From an uncultured Clostridia bacterium (GTDB lineage: Bacteria > Bacillota_A > Clostridia > Christensenellales > Aristaeellaceae), in NCBI GenBank assembly GCA_945871545.1, contig CAMBWJ010000124.1:1-6085 (forward strand): a DNA stretch of 6,085 nucleotides. Reading direction: 5' to 3'. A model generated the notes under the pieces. That model ran no database searches. It was not told the origin of the DNA and worked only from the letters and a program-made list of their open reading frames with translations. The translations under genes were made by a program, and so were the position numbers. Positions 1 through 5,963 of the stretch are shown one piece after another. Numbering within the stretch: position 1 is the stretch's first letter; the number at the start of each line of letters is the position of its first letter.

Positions 1-344
1 AGCTCATGGGCATCAAGATCGACTCCGTCATCTCCACCACGTTCATCATCGGCTCCCTGCTGGCGGCGGTCGGCTCGGTGCTGTACTTCACCAACTACAC
101 CTCCGTCACCCCCACGGTGGGCGCAATGCCCGGCCTGAAGGCCTTTGTGGCGGCGGTGTTCGGCGGCATCGGCTCCATTCCGGGCGCGGTGATTGGCGCG
201 TTCATCATCGGCATCTGTGAAAATCTCATCAAGGCGCTGGGCTACACCACGTTCTCCGACGCCTTTACCTTCGCGCTGCTGATCGTCATTCTGCTGTTCA
301 AGCCCACCGGCCTGTTCGGCGAGAAAATTTCCGAGAAGGTGTAG
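1..344 (+). CDS. livH: Branched-chain amino acid ABC transporter permease LivH, C-terminal part (5' end outside window)
   Basis: One of the two membrane permeases of the LIV-type importer, which carries leucine, isoleucine, valine or related amino acids across the cytoplasmic membrane. The reading frame is open from the left edge, so the gene is partial; about 113 codons are visible, roughly the last third of a protein normally near 290-300 residues. The visible part opens with LMGIKIDSVIS, the end of the cytoplasmic loop that contacts the ATPases. A membrane helix follows, then the LivH hallmark MPGLKAFVAAVFGGIGSIPG (counted from the first visible Met, residues 41-60), and a last hydrophobic helix ending in LLFKPTGLFGE. 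The internal ATG at position 6 is not the true start, because it sits inside this conserved block. The gene ends 10 nt before livM with no terminator between, so they are co-transcribed. The family assignment is firm; the exact substrate cannot be told. Confidence 0.93.
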   Translation, partial: LMGIKIDSVISTTFIIGSLLAAVGSVLYFTNYTSVTPTVGAMPGLKAFVAAVFGGIGSIPGAVIGAFIIGICENLIKALGYTTFSDAFTFALLIVILLFKPTGLFGEKISEKV

Positions 345-354
345 GTGAAGCGGC

Positions 355-1425
355 ATGAAGAAATCGACGAAAAACCTCATCAACATCGGCCTTCTGATTC
401 TGATGTTCGTGGCGCTGTACTTCATCGAGAAGGTTGCGGGCACGCGCTCGATGCTGATTACGGTGCTCAAGAAGGGCGCGATCTACGCCCTGATCGCAGT
501 TTCCATGAACCTGCTCAACGGCTTTACCGGCCTGTTCTCCCTGGGTCAGGCGGGCTTCATGCTGGTGGGCGCGTACACCTACGCCGTGCTGACCATCCCC
601 ATGGCCAAACGCATGGCGGTATACCAGTACTATGACGGCGGCGTCATCGGCTTCACCGTGCCCGCCATCGTGGGCATCCTTGCGGCGGGCGCGCTGGCGG
701 CGATTCTCGCGGCGCTGATCGGCCTTCCGGTGCTGCGCCTGAAGAGCGACTATCTGGCCATCGCAACGCTGGGCTTCGCGGAGATCATCCGCGCCATCAT
801 CCAGTGGGACGCGCTGGGCCCGGTGACCAATGGCTCCAACCTGCTCAAGACCTATCCCACCTTCTCCACGGTGCTCCAGCCCTTCCTTGCGGCGACGATC
901 TGCATCGGGATCATCGTGCTATTGATCAATTCCACCTACGGGCGCGCCTTCAAGGCCATCCGCGACGATGAGATCGCCGCCGAGGCCATGGGCATCAACC
1001 TGTTCCATCACAAGCAGATGTCCTTCGTCATCTCCTCGTTCTTCGCGGGGGTGGGCGGCGCGCTGCTGGCGATGTACCAGGCCAGCCTGCAGGCCAACGC
1101 TTTCAAGTCCTCCATGACCTACGAGATACTCCTGATCGTGGTCATCGGCGGCATGGGCTCCATCACCGGCTCCGTGCTGGCGAGCTTTTTGTTCATCGCC
1201 TGCAGCGAGTGGTGGCTGCGCTTCCTGGATACGGAGATGTTCCTCTTCGGCGGAACCTTCGAGGTGCCGCTGCTGCGCTCCGGCTTCCGCATGGTGGTGT
1301 TCTCCATCGTCATCATGATCGTGGTGCTGTTCTTCCGCAAGGGCATCATGGGTGAGCGCGAGCTCTGGGATCTGTTCAAGCCGAGGAAGAAGAAAAATAA
1401 GACGACGGAGGGTGCGAAGGGATGA
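355..1425 (+). CDS. livM: Branched-chain amino acid ABC transporter permease LivM
   Basis: The second membrane permease of the LIV-type importer, 356 residues, pairing with LivH. It is strongly hydrophobic with about eight to ten membrane segments. Family landmarks are GFTGLFSLGQAGFMLVGAY (residues 56-74), LRLKSDYLAIATLGFAEIIR (127-146), the cytoplasmic coupling loop YGRAFKAIRDDEIAAEAMG (195-213) that docks on the ATPases, and IGGMGSITGSVLA (264-276). The C-terminus is a lysine-rich tail (residues 342-356). The start at 355 is supported by AGGTGA at 343-348, which overlaps the livH stop codon, suggesting translational coupling. The stop overlaps the livG start by 4 bp (ATGA). At 356 residues it is longer than many bacterial LivM homologues that lack an N-terminal extension; the extra length sits in the charged tail and in the 82-96 loop. 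The family call is secure. Confidence 0.95.
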   Translation: MKKSTKNLINIGLLILMFVALYFIEKVAGTRSMLITVLKKGAIYALIAVSMNLLNGFTGLFSLGQAGFMLVGAYTYAVLTIPMAKRMAVYQYYDGGVIGFTVPAIVGILAAGALAAILAALIGLPVLRLKSDYLAIATLGFAEIIRAIIQWDALGPVTNGSNLLKTYPTFSTVLQPFLAATICIGIIVLLINSTYGRAFKAIRDDEIAAEAMGINLFHHKQMSFVISSFFAGVGGALLAMYQASLQANAFKSSMTYEILLIVVIGGMGSITGSVLASFLFIACSEWWLRFLDTEMFLFGGTFEVPLLRSGFRMVVFSIVIMIVVLFFRKGIMGERELWDLFKPRKKKNKTTEGAKG

Positions 1426-2261
1426 GCCAGAACGTATTGCATGTGGAAAACGTGACGATGCAGTTTGGCGGCGTCGTCGCGGTGAACAACCTCTCCATGG
1501 ACGTCAACGAGGGCGAGATCGTGGCCCTGATCGGCCCCAACGGCGCCGGCAAGACCACCGCCTTCAACTGCATCACCGGCGTGTATGAGCCCACCAACGG
1601 CCGCGTGGATTACATGGGCCAGACCATCGTGGAAAATTATCCCACGGGCAAGATGAAGCGCGCCTACGCCGGCGAGAACAACGGCAAGTACACGAAGAAG
1701 ATCGTGCGCACGCCGGACAAGATCACCCAGCTGGGCATCGCCCGCACCTTCCAGAACATCCGCCTGTTCAAGAGCCAGACGGTGTTCAACAACGTGCTGA
1801 TCGCCATGCACATGCGCCGCACCAGCAACGTCTTCACCGCCACCTTCCGGCTCAACATGAAGGAGGAGCACCGGATGCGCGACGAGGCCATGGAGCTGCT
1901 CAGGATCGTCGGGCTCGACGGCGTGGCCGACGAGCTGGCCACCTCCCTGCCCTACGGCCAGCAGCGCCGCCTGGAGATCGTGCGCGCGCTGGCGACCCAT
2001 CCCAAGCTTCTGCTGCTGGACGAGCCCGCTGCGGGCATGAACCCCCAGGAGACCGAGGAGCTGGGCCGCTTCATTCAGGAGATCAAGGAGAAGTTCGGCC
2101 TGACCGTGTTCATGATCGAGCATCACATGAACCTGGTCATGGGCATCTCCGACCGCATCTATGTGATCGACTTCGGCAAGCAGATCGCCGAGGGCACGCC
2201 CAAAGAGGTGCGCGACAATCCCGCCGTCATCGCGGCGTATCTGGGGGTGGATGAAGAATGA
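1422..2261 (+). CDS. livG: Branched-chain amino acid ABC transporter ATP-binding protein LivG
   Basis: A cytoplasmic ATPase that drives the LivH/LivM channel together with LivF; 279 residues. Visible motifs are Walker A GPNGAGKT (38-45), Q-loop RTFQNIRLF with Q111, a family-typical degenerate signature LPYGQQRRLEI (176-186), Walker B LLLLDEP (196-202, with D200 and catalytic E201), and the switch histidine H234 in MIEHHM. The C-terminal MGISDRIYVIDFGKQIAEG (240-258) and the NPAVIAAYLG ending are characteristic of LivG. The start ATG overlaps the livM stop and has GGAGGG (1407-1412) 9 nt upstream. The Walker A to Q-loop spacing is about 24 residues longer than in E. coli LivG as I remember it, because of a basic insert around residues 70-100. 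All catalytic residues are present, so the enzyme should be active. Confidence 0.96.
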   Translation: MSQNVLHVENVTMQFGGVVAVNNLSMDVNEGEIVALIGPNGAGKTTAFNCITGVYEPTNGRVDYMGQTIVENYPTGKMKRAYAGENNGKYTKKIVRTPDKITQLGIARTFQNIRLFKSQTVFNNVLIAMHMRRTSNVFTATFRLNMKEEHRMRDEAMELLRIVGLDGVADELATSLPYGQQRRLEIVRALATHPKLLLLDEPAAGMNPQETEELGRFIQEIKEKFGLTVFMIEHHMNLVMGISDRIYVIDFGKQIAEGTPKEVRDNPAVIAAYLGVDEE

Positions 2262-2971
2262 TTATGCTCAAAGTTACCGATCTGAGCGTGCACTACGGCG
2301 GCATCGAGGCCCTTAAGGGCATCAGCTTCGAGGTCGGCCAGGGCCAGATCGTCACCCTCATCGGCGCAAACGGCGCGGGCAAGTCCACCACGCTGCGCGC
2401 CATCTCCGGTCTGGTGCGCCCCTCCGCGGGCAGCATCAACTTCATGGGCCGGGACATCACCGCGCTGAATTCCCAGAAGATCGTGGCCGAGGGCATCGCC
2501 ATGGTTCCCGAGGGACGCCGCGTGTTCGCAAACCTCACCGTCAAGGAGAACCTGAAGATCGGCGCGTATCTGCGCAAGGACCGCGACGAGATCGAGGAGG
2601 GCATCAAGGACATCTACCGCCGCTTCCCCCGCCTGAAGGAGCGCGAGTGGCAGCTGGCCGGAACCCTGTCCGGCGGCGAGCAGCAGATGCTGGCCGTGGG
2701 CCGCGCCATGATGGCCAAGCCCAAGCTGATGATGATGGACGAGCCGTCGCTGGGCCTGGCCCCGCTGGTGGTGAAGGACATCTTCTCCATCATCCGGGAT
2801 CTCAAGAGCGAGGGCATCACCATCCTGCTGATCGAGCAGAATGCCAACGCCGCGCTTCGCTGTGCGGACGTGGGCTTCGTGCTGGAGACCGGCAGCATCA
2901 CCATGACCGGCAGCGGCCATGAGCTGCTGACCAACGAGGACGTGAAGGCCGCGTATCTGGGTTCCAACTGA
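2258..2971 (+). CDS. livF: Branched-chain amino acid ABC transporter ATP-binding protein LivF
   Basis: The second ATPase of the importer, 237 residues, expected to work with LivG. Motifs are Walker A GANGAGKS (36-43), Q-loop region VPEGRRVF (83-90) where the usual Gln is Glu85, signature LSGGEQQ (137-143), Walker B KLMMMDEP (156-163, D161 and E162), and IEQNANAAL (192-200), where Gln194 replaces the switch His. Both replacements are normal for LivF and distinguish it from LivG. The C-terminus AAYLGSN is also typical. The chosen ATG at 2258 overlaps the livG stop in an ATGA junction, with the G-rich stretch GGTGG ending at 2250. An ATG at 2264 (MLKVTDL) would align equally well with homologues and cannot be excluded. 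It is the last gene of the operon, followed 15 nt later by a terminator hairpin. Confidence 0.96.
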   Translation: MIMLKVTDLSVHYGGIEALKGISFEVGQGQIVTLIGANGAGKSTTLRAISGLVRPSAGSINFMGRDITALNSQKIVAEGIAMVPEGRRVFANLTVKENLKIGAYLRKDRDEIEEGIKDIYRRFPRLKEREWQLAGTLSGGEQQMLAVGRAMMAKPKLMMMDEPSLGLAPLVVKDIFSIIRDLKSEGITILLIEQNANAALRCADVGFVLETGSITMTGSGHELLTNEDVKAAYLGSN

Positions 2972-2986
2972 CCAAATGAAACAGTT

Positions 2987-3025
2987 CACCCTCCGCATGA
3001 TCGTGCGGAGGGTGTTTTGTGTTTT
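2987..3025 (+). terminator. Rho-independent terminator of the liv operon
   Basis: A perfect 11-bp inverted repeat, CACCCTCCGCA / TGCGGAGGGTG (2987-2997 with 3004-3014), encloses a 6-nt loop TGATCG. It is followed at once by TTTTGTGTTTT (3015-3025). It lies 15 nt after the livF stop, as expected for the end of the operon. The convergent minus-strand gene ends at 3026, right against the T-run. The same hairpin could also stop transcription from that side, but the minus-strand sequence beyond it is only weakly T-rich. Confidence 0.93.
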
Positions 3026-3385
3026 CTATGAGATGGACAGAAGCACATGCACAATGAGCAGGGCGATCAGCAGCAGCGCCAGATGCCTGTGCATGCGGAA
3101 CCATTTCGCTTTGAGCTTGGTTCGCACGAAATATGTGCGGGCCAGCAGGACGATCAGCGCCAGCAGGGCTGCGCCGGAGAGGATGGCAGCAAGTTCCGTT
3201 GGGCGCTTCAGAATGGAAATCAGGGCGTGAACCGCCCCGGTTCCGATCACGGCAAGTCCCAGGGGTTTGTGGGTTTTCCGCAGCAGCGCATTTGCGCGCT
3301 TGTTCTTTGAGATGCGAGCGATGTATTTCGCAAGCAGCAGTATGCATGCTGCGAGAGAAATCCATCCGAGCCAATGGTAGAGCAT
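3026..3385 (-). CDS. Small four-helix membrane protein with two HX13H histidine pairs, candidate di-haem cytochrome b-like protein
   Basis: A 119-residue protein of four hydrophobic segments, approximately residues 3-22, 41-59, 64-83 and 101-118, joined by basic loops (24-40, 88-100). No signal peptide or soluble domain is present. Two histidine pairs stand out: H39 and H53 bracket helix 2, and H99 and H113 bracket helix 4. Both are exactly 14 residues apart, with an extra H101. In ferric-reductase, NADPH-oxidase and MsrQ-like membrane domains, paired histidines at about this spacing hold two stacked haems, so a small b-type cytochrome is a reasonable inference. I do not recognise the specific family, and no catalytic domain is attached. 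The start ATG (3383-3385) follows a full AAGGAGG ribosome site (3390-3396) 4 nt away, which supports a real gene. It lies downstream of mgtE on the same strand, but with a strong terminator between them. Confidence 0.8.
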   Translation of the reverse strand: MLYHWLGWISLAACILLLAKYIARISKNKRANALLRKTHKPLGLAVIGTGAVHALISILKRPTELAAILSGAALLALIVLLARTYFVRTKLKAKWFRMHRHLALLLIALLIVHVLLSIS

Positions 3386-3389
3386 GTTG

Positions 3390-3396
3390 CCTCCTT
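3390..3396 (-). promoter_or_regulatory. Strong ribosome binding site of the small membrane protein
   Basis: On the minus strand this reads AAGGAGG, a full match to the anti-Shine-Dalgarno sequence, 4 nt before the ATG. It fixes the start of the 119-residue protein. It begins only 2 nt after the T-run of the mgtE terminator, so an mRNA starting in mgtE must cross the terminator for this site to be used. Confidence 0.75.
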
Positions 3397-3398
3397 AT

Positions 3399-3439
3399 AA
3401 AAAAATGCGCGGGCGGCCCGGGGTGGGGCTGCTCGCGCA
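3399..3439 (-). terminator. Rho-independent terminator downstream of mgtE
   Basis: Read on the minus strand, the arms TGCGCGAGCAGCCC and GGGCCGCCCGCGCA form a 14-position stem with two A-C mismatches and a 6-nt loop CACCCC (3406-3439). Seven T residues follow (3405-3399). It lies 9 nt after the mgtE stop codon, a standard position for an intrinsic terminator. Its end almost touches the ribosome site of the next minus-strand gene, so it may serve as a partial (attenuating) stop between mgtE and that gene. Confidence 0.88.
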
Positions 3440-3448
3440 AAATATTTC

Positions 3449-4810
3449 TCAAACCTTCATAATCGTGGAGGCGAAGGTGAACAGCACGGTCAGGGAGGCC
3501 GCGTCCACCAGGGTGGTGATGATGGGGCTTGCCATCAGGGCCGGGTCGAGGTGAATCGCCTTGGCCAGCAGCGGCAGCGTGCAGCCGATGGACTTGGCGA
3601 TGATGATGGTGAAGAACATCGCCAGCGACACGATGAAGGCCACGGTCTTGTCGTAGGGCGTGAAGAACCAGATGCGCAAAAAGTTCACCAGCGCCAGAAT
3701 CACGCCCAGGATCAGCGCCACGCGAACCTCCTTCCAGAGCACCCTGCCGATGTCCTTCAGCTCGATCTCGCCCAGCGCAAGACCGCGGATGGCCAGCGTG
3801 GAGGCCTGCGCGCCGCAGTTGCCGCCGGTGTCCATCAGCATCGGGATGCAGGCGGTGAGCGCCACGCCGATGCCCGCCGCGCTGGAGAGCACGGTCTCGA
3901 AGTGGGTGATGATCATGCCCGTGAAGGTGGCCGAGATCATCAGAATCAGCAGCCAGGGCAGGCGGTTCTTGGCCAGCTTGAACACGCTGGTCTTGAGGTA
4001 CTCGTCGTCGGAGGGCAGCATTGCGGCCATCTTTTCAAAGTCCTCGGTGTTCTCCTCTTCGATGACGTCCACGATGTCGTCGACGGTGATGATGCCCACC
4101 AGGCGATCCTCGTGATCGACGACGGGGATGGACAGCAGGTCGTACTTGCGGACGGTGTCGGCGACGACCTCCTGGTCGTCGGTGGTGTGCACGGAGATGA
4201 CCTGGGTGTTCATCAGGTCCTCCACCACCCGGTCGTCCGTGGCCAGCAGCAGCTTGCGCAGGCCCACCGTGCCCAGCAGCTTGCGGCTGTCGTCCAGGAT
4301 GTACAGGGTGTTGATGGTCTCCTTGTCCACGCCCGTGCGGCGAATCTCGGCCATGGCCTGGCCCACCGTGGTGCCCAGGTGGAACTCCATGTACTCGATG
4401 GTCATGATCGAGCCCGCGCTGTTCTCCGGATAGCGCAGGAACTGGTTGATCAGCTGGCGCTTCTTCTCGTCGCAGCCCTGCAGCATGCGCTTGACCACGC
4501 CCGCGGGCAGCTCCTCGAGGAAGTCCACCGCGTCGTCGATGAACATGTCGTCGATCAGCTTGATGGCCTCGGAATCGTCCATGGCCTCCATGATGCGGGT
4601 GCGCTGGTCGTTGTCCATGTAGGAAAAGACCTCTGCGGAGATGTCCTTCGGCAGCAACCGGAACACCACCAGCATCTTTTCGTTGTCCAGCGTCTCCAGA
4701 TATTCCGCAATGTCAACTTCGTTGAGCATATTGAGCGCGCCGCGCAGCTCGGCCTTCTTGCCTGCGGCGAGCAGCGCGTCCAGACGGGATTTGATGCGAT
4801 CGAAATCCAT
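3449..4810 (-). CDS. mgtE: Magnesium transporter/channel MgtE
   Basis: A Mg2+-selective, Mg2+-gated channel of the cytoplasmic membrane, normally a dimer; 453 residues, the usual family length. Domains in order are: an N-terminal helical MgtE_N domain (about 1-130, with DDAVDFLEELP at 92-102), two CBS domains (about 135-198 and 199-258, the second with SIPVVDHEDRLVGIITVDDI), a connecting helix, and a five-helix pore domain (about 284-450). The pore signature PMLMDTGGNCGAQASTLAIR (323-342) and DPALMASPIITTLVDAASL (422-440, including the pore-lining aspartates D422 and D436) are intact. In known MgtE proteins the N and CBS domains sense cytosolic Mg2+ and close the pore. The start at 4810 is chosen because AGGGAGG (4820-4826) lies 9 nt upstream. 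An ATG at 4817-4819 touches that site and would be too close, and the longer open frame to 4924 lacks family similarity. It has its own distant promoter and long leader. Confidence 0.95.
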   Translation of the reverse strand: MDFDRIKSRLDALLAAGKKAELRGALNMLNEVDIAEYLETLDNEKMLVVFRLLPKDISAEVFSYMDNDQRTRIMEAMDDSEAIKLIDDMFIDDAVDFLEELPAGVVKRMLQGCDEKKRQLINQFLRYPENSAGSIMTIEYMEFHLGTTVGQAMAEIRRTGVDKETINTLYILDDSRKLLGTVGLRKLLLATDDRVVEDLMNTQVISVHTTDDQEVVADTVRKYDLLSIPVVDHEDRLVGIITVDDIVDVIEEENTEDFEKMAAMLPSDDEYLKTSVFKLAKNRLPWLLILMISATFTGMIITHFETVLSSAAGIGVALTACIPMLMDTGGNCGAQASTLAIRGLALGEIELKDIGRVLWKEVRVALILGVILALVNFLRIWFFTPYDKTVAFIVSLAMFFTIIIAKSIGCTLPLLAKAIHLDPALMASPIITTLVDAASLTVLFTFASTIMKV

Positions 4811-4819
4811 TGGCTTCAT

Positions 4820-4826
4820 CCTCCCT
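4820..4826 (-). promoter_or_regulatory. Ribosome binding site that decides the mgtE start
   Basis: Minus-strand AGGGAGG lies 9 nt from the ATG at 4808-4810 and directly abuts the ATG at 4817-4819. The spacing favours the inner ATG, giving a protein that begins MDFDRIKSRL. Confidence 0.7.
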
Positions 4827-5100
4827 TTCAGTTTGTATTCCCGGATTGGAACCAACTGTGCGTTCCACACAGAAAAGCGGCGAAAACGCGCCCTGGGATC
4901 GCGCTGCATGCCAAAAATGCGCATGACAAGCCATCCCCGAGCATAGATCGCCTATCGGTGTGACGTTCGGATTTTGTGTGAAGAATGAAGGCATACCCGA
5001 AACGGTGCTTTCAGCGCCGGTCTGCCGCATCCGCAGATCGCGCTGCGGGATTCGGCGCAGGCGCAAACGGCCTGAGCGCGGCTTCCCTGCACGGAAAGTG

Positions 5101-5172
5101 TCAGCGGCACAGCGATGAACGCACGCTTCGAGGCACGCCATCAGCCGACATACTTCTTCCGCCGTCGTCCAT
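5101..5172 (-). CDS. Possible short upstream ORF (23 codons) in the mgtE leader
   Basis: The minus strand carries an ATG at 5170-5172, preceded by GGGAGGTGG (5187-5179); GGGAGG is 9 nt from the ATG, an ideal ribosome-site arrangement. The frame runs 23 codons to a TGA at 5101-5103. The product begins MDDGGRSMSAD and ends VRSSLCR; it has four Arg and six Ser, one Pro and no hydrophobic helix. I recognise no family. It lies about 75 nt into the predicted mgtE leader and could be a regulatory leader peptide or a chance ORF; composition alone does not decide. It does not match the Pro-rich mgtL-type leader peptides of enterobacterial mgtA. Confidence 0.3.
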   Translation of the reverse strand: MDDGGRSMSADGVPRSVRSSLCR

Positions 5173-5249
5173 GCTTTGCCACCTCCCATAACAAATTTGG
5201 TAAAAAAGAAATCAAACGGGCCTCATGGGCAAACAGAAACCCTAGTATT

Positions 5250-5278
5250 ATGATAGTCCGAAATCGGTTTTCCGTCAA
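5250..5278 (-). promoter_or_regulatory. Sigma-A-type promoter for mgtE
   Basis: The minus strand reads TTGACG (5278-5273), a 17-nt spacer, then TATCAT (5255-5250). Each box differs from consensus at one position and the spacing is ideal. Transcription would start near 5243. It sits 17 nt beyond the stop codon of the HAD gene, so mgtE probably has its own transcription start. No clear terminator separates the HAD gene from this promoter, so some read-through is also possible. Confidence 0.75.
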
Positions 5279-5294
5279 GCCATCCGCGAAATTT

Positions 5295-5870
5295 TTACGC
5301 CTTTTTTTGCGGCCAGTCCCAGTCCACGAGGCGGTCGCCCTTCACCATCACGGCATGCTCGGCGAGGGCCGCCAGCGGATCGTCGGAGTGGGAGTCGGAG
5401 TAGAAGGTCTCGATCTTCCCGTCGGGAAAGACCTCGTAAAAGCGCCGTACCTTCTCCTGTCCGTGGCAGTTCAGCCCGTGAAACACGCCGGTATGCCTGT
5501 CCACCGGAGAGCCCATGGCGCAGGTGATGCCCAGATTGTCGCAGGCGGGCTGGATCAGGAAGATGGGGGAGGCGGAGATCACCACGTCGTCCGGCCGATG
5601 GGTCTCAGCGTAGAAGGGCTTGATGCGTCGGAAGTTTTTCCGCCAGAAGGCCTCCACCGCCGCATCCACGTTGTCGATGCAGCGCAAAAAGCCCAGCATG
5701 CGCTGCTTGAAGTCCTGCTTTTTGCGTTTTTTCAGCAGGAACAGCAGGCCGTTGACCGCCTGTGCGGGGATATCCAGCCACATTTTCGGATAATGGCTCA
5801 GGCAATAGGCGAAGAAGCGCGCCGTGCTGTCGCCCCGCAGGATGGTGTTGTCAAAGTCGTACACGTTCAT
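5295..5870 (-). CDS. HAD-superfamily (IB) phosphatase, similar to phosphatidylglycerophosphatase C
   Basis: A 191-residue Mg2+-dependent phosphohydrolase. Motif I is YDFDNT (4-9) with nucleophile D5 and acid/base D7; motif II is VVISAS (96-101), most likely S99; motif III is HGQEKV with K140; motif IV is YSDSHSDDPL (157-166) with D159 and D163. The full catalytic set is present. GQEKV, YSDS..D.PL and a hydrophobic, basic-flanked segment around 30-50 (MWLDIPAQAVNGLLFLLKKR) resemble E. coli PgpC (YfhB), which removes phosphate from phosphatidylglycerol phosphate in phospholipid synthesis. Other HAD-IB members act on phosphoserine or similar small molecules, so the substrate is uncertain. The start at 5870 is chosen because motif I begins there, a G-rich ribosome site (GGGGGAAG) lies just upstream, and the open frame above it runs through the promoter. 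The membrane segment suggests a membrane-attached enzyme. Confidence 0.85.
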   Translation of the reverse strand: MNVYDFDNTILRGDSTARFFAYCLSHYPKMWLDIPAQAVNGLLFLLKKRKKQDFKQRMLGFLRCIDNVDAAVEAFWRKNFRRIKPFYAETHRPDDVVISASPIFLIQPACDNLGITCAMGSPVDRHTGVFHGLNCHGQEKVRRFYEVFPDGKIETFYSDSHSDDPLAALAEHAVMVKGDRLVDWDWPQKKA

Positions 5871-5904
5871 AGTCTTCCCCCGATTCGCCGTCTGGAATGC
5901 TTCC

Positions 5905-5933
5905 AATGTATCACAGCCAATGGCGGGTGTCAA
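5905..5933 (-). promoter_or_regulatory. Sigma-A-type promoter for the HAD phosphatase gene
   Basis: The minus strand reads TTGACA (5933-5928), a perfect -35 box, then a 17-nt spacer and TACATT (5910-5905) preceded by TGA, an extended -10. The start would fall near 5898, leaving a 5' leader of about 28 nt. A short inverted repeat TGGAA-GCA-TTCCA (5905-5893) overlaps the start region and could be an operator, but is short enough to be chance. Confidence 0.75.
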
Positions 5934-5963
5934 CCGCTTCGAGGGAAAAGGGGCGATGCGGAA

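Larger units (their letters stand above)
4811..5249 (-). promoter_or_regulatory. Long structured 5' leader of mgtE (about 430 nt), possible cis-regulatory RNA
   Basis: This 480-nt stretch between the HAD gene and mgtE holds no convincing protein gene on either strand. A strong promoter at its far end would give an mRNA leader of about 430 nt, far more than translation requires. The first 60 nt are AT-rich; the rest is GC-rich with several clear inverted repeats. These include CCGCAG/CTGCGG (5031-5048), GCGC-TC-AGGC/GCCTGCGC (5055-5079), CATGC/GCATG near 4909-4928, and two mutually exclusive hairpins just before the ribosome site (4848-4872). Many mgtE genes in Firmicutes carry an M-box Mg2+ riboswitch here. 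I looked for its conserved blocks (such as GGUGAGGCUCC and the CGCUGCYGCCC segment) and did not find them. Whether it senses Mg2+ is inference only. Confidence 0.5.

Noticed and set aside
4875..4902. Terminator-like GGCG-CGTTTT-CGCC followed by GCTTTTC in the mgtE leader
   Set aside because: The stem is only 4 bp and the T-run is short and interrupted; too weak to call an attenuator.
3551..4963. 470-codon plus-strand frame opposite mgtE, and the 335- and 279-codon minus-strand frames opposite the liv genes
   Set aside because: Antisense shadows of clear protein genes, with His/Gly/Ala/Val-rich sequences lacking any domain; the sense-strand genes have complete family motifs.
4713..5189. 158-codon open frame on the minus strand covering the mgtE leader
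   Set aside because: Its last 98 nt overlap mgtE in another frame, its ATG has no ribosome site (the GGGAGG lies inside it), and the peptide has no recognisable domain. GC-rich DNA leaves such frames open by chance.
4985..5191. 68-codon plus-strand frame opposite the mgtE leader
   Set aside because: No good ribosome site, no promoter, and an Ala/Arg/Ser-rich composition typical of antisense frames.
5174..5207. Second promoter-like pair TTGATT ... TGTTAT in the mgtE leader
   Set aside because: The -10 matches only 4 of 6 bases with a 16-nt spacer, and the site is much weaker than the promoter at 5250-5278, so it was not listed as a feature.
5220..5245. CTAGGGTTTCTG near the mgtE transcription start resembling the start of the guanidine-I (ykkC) motif
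   Set aside because: Only this short stretch is similar; the paired downstream blocks of that riboswitch are missing and the gene context does not fit.
4811..5249. M-box (ykoK) Mg2+ riboswitch before mgtE
   Set aside because: Expected from context, but the conserved M-box sequence blocks could not be found by eye. A covariance-model scan would settle it.
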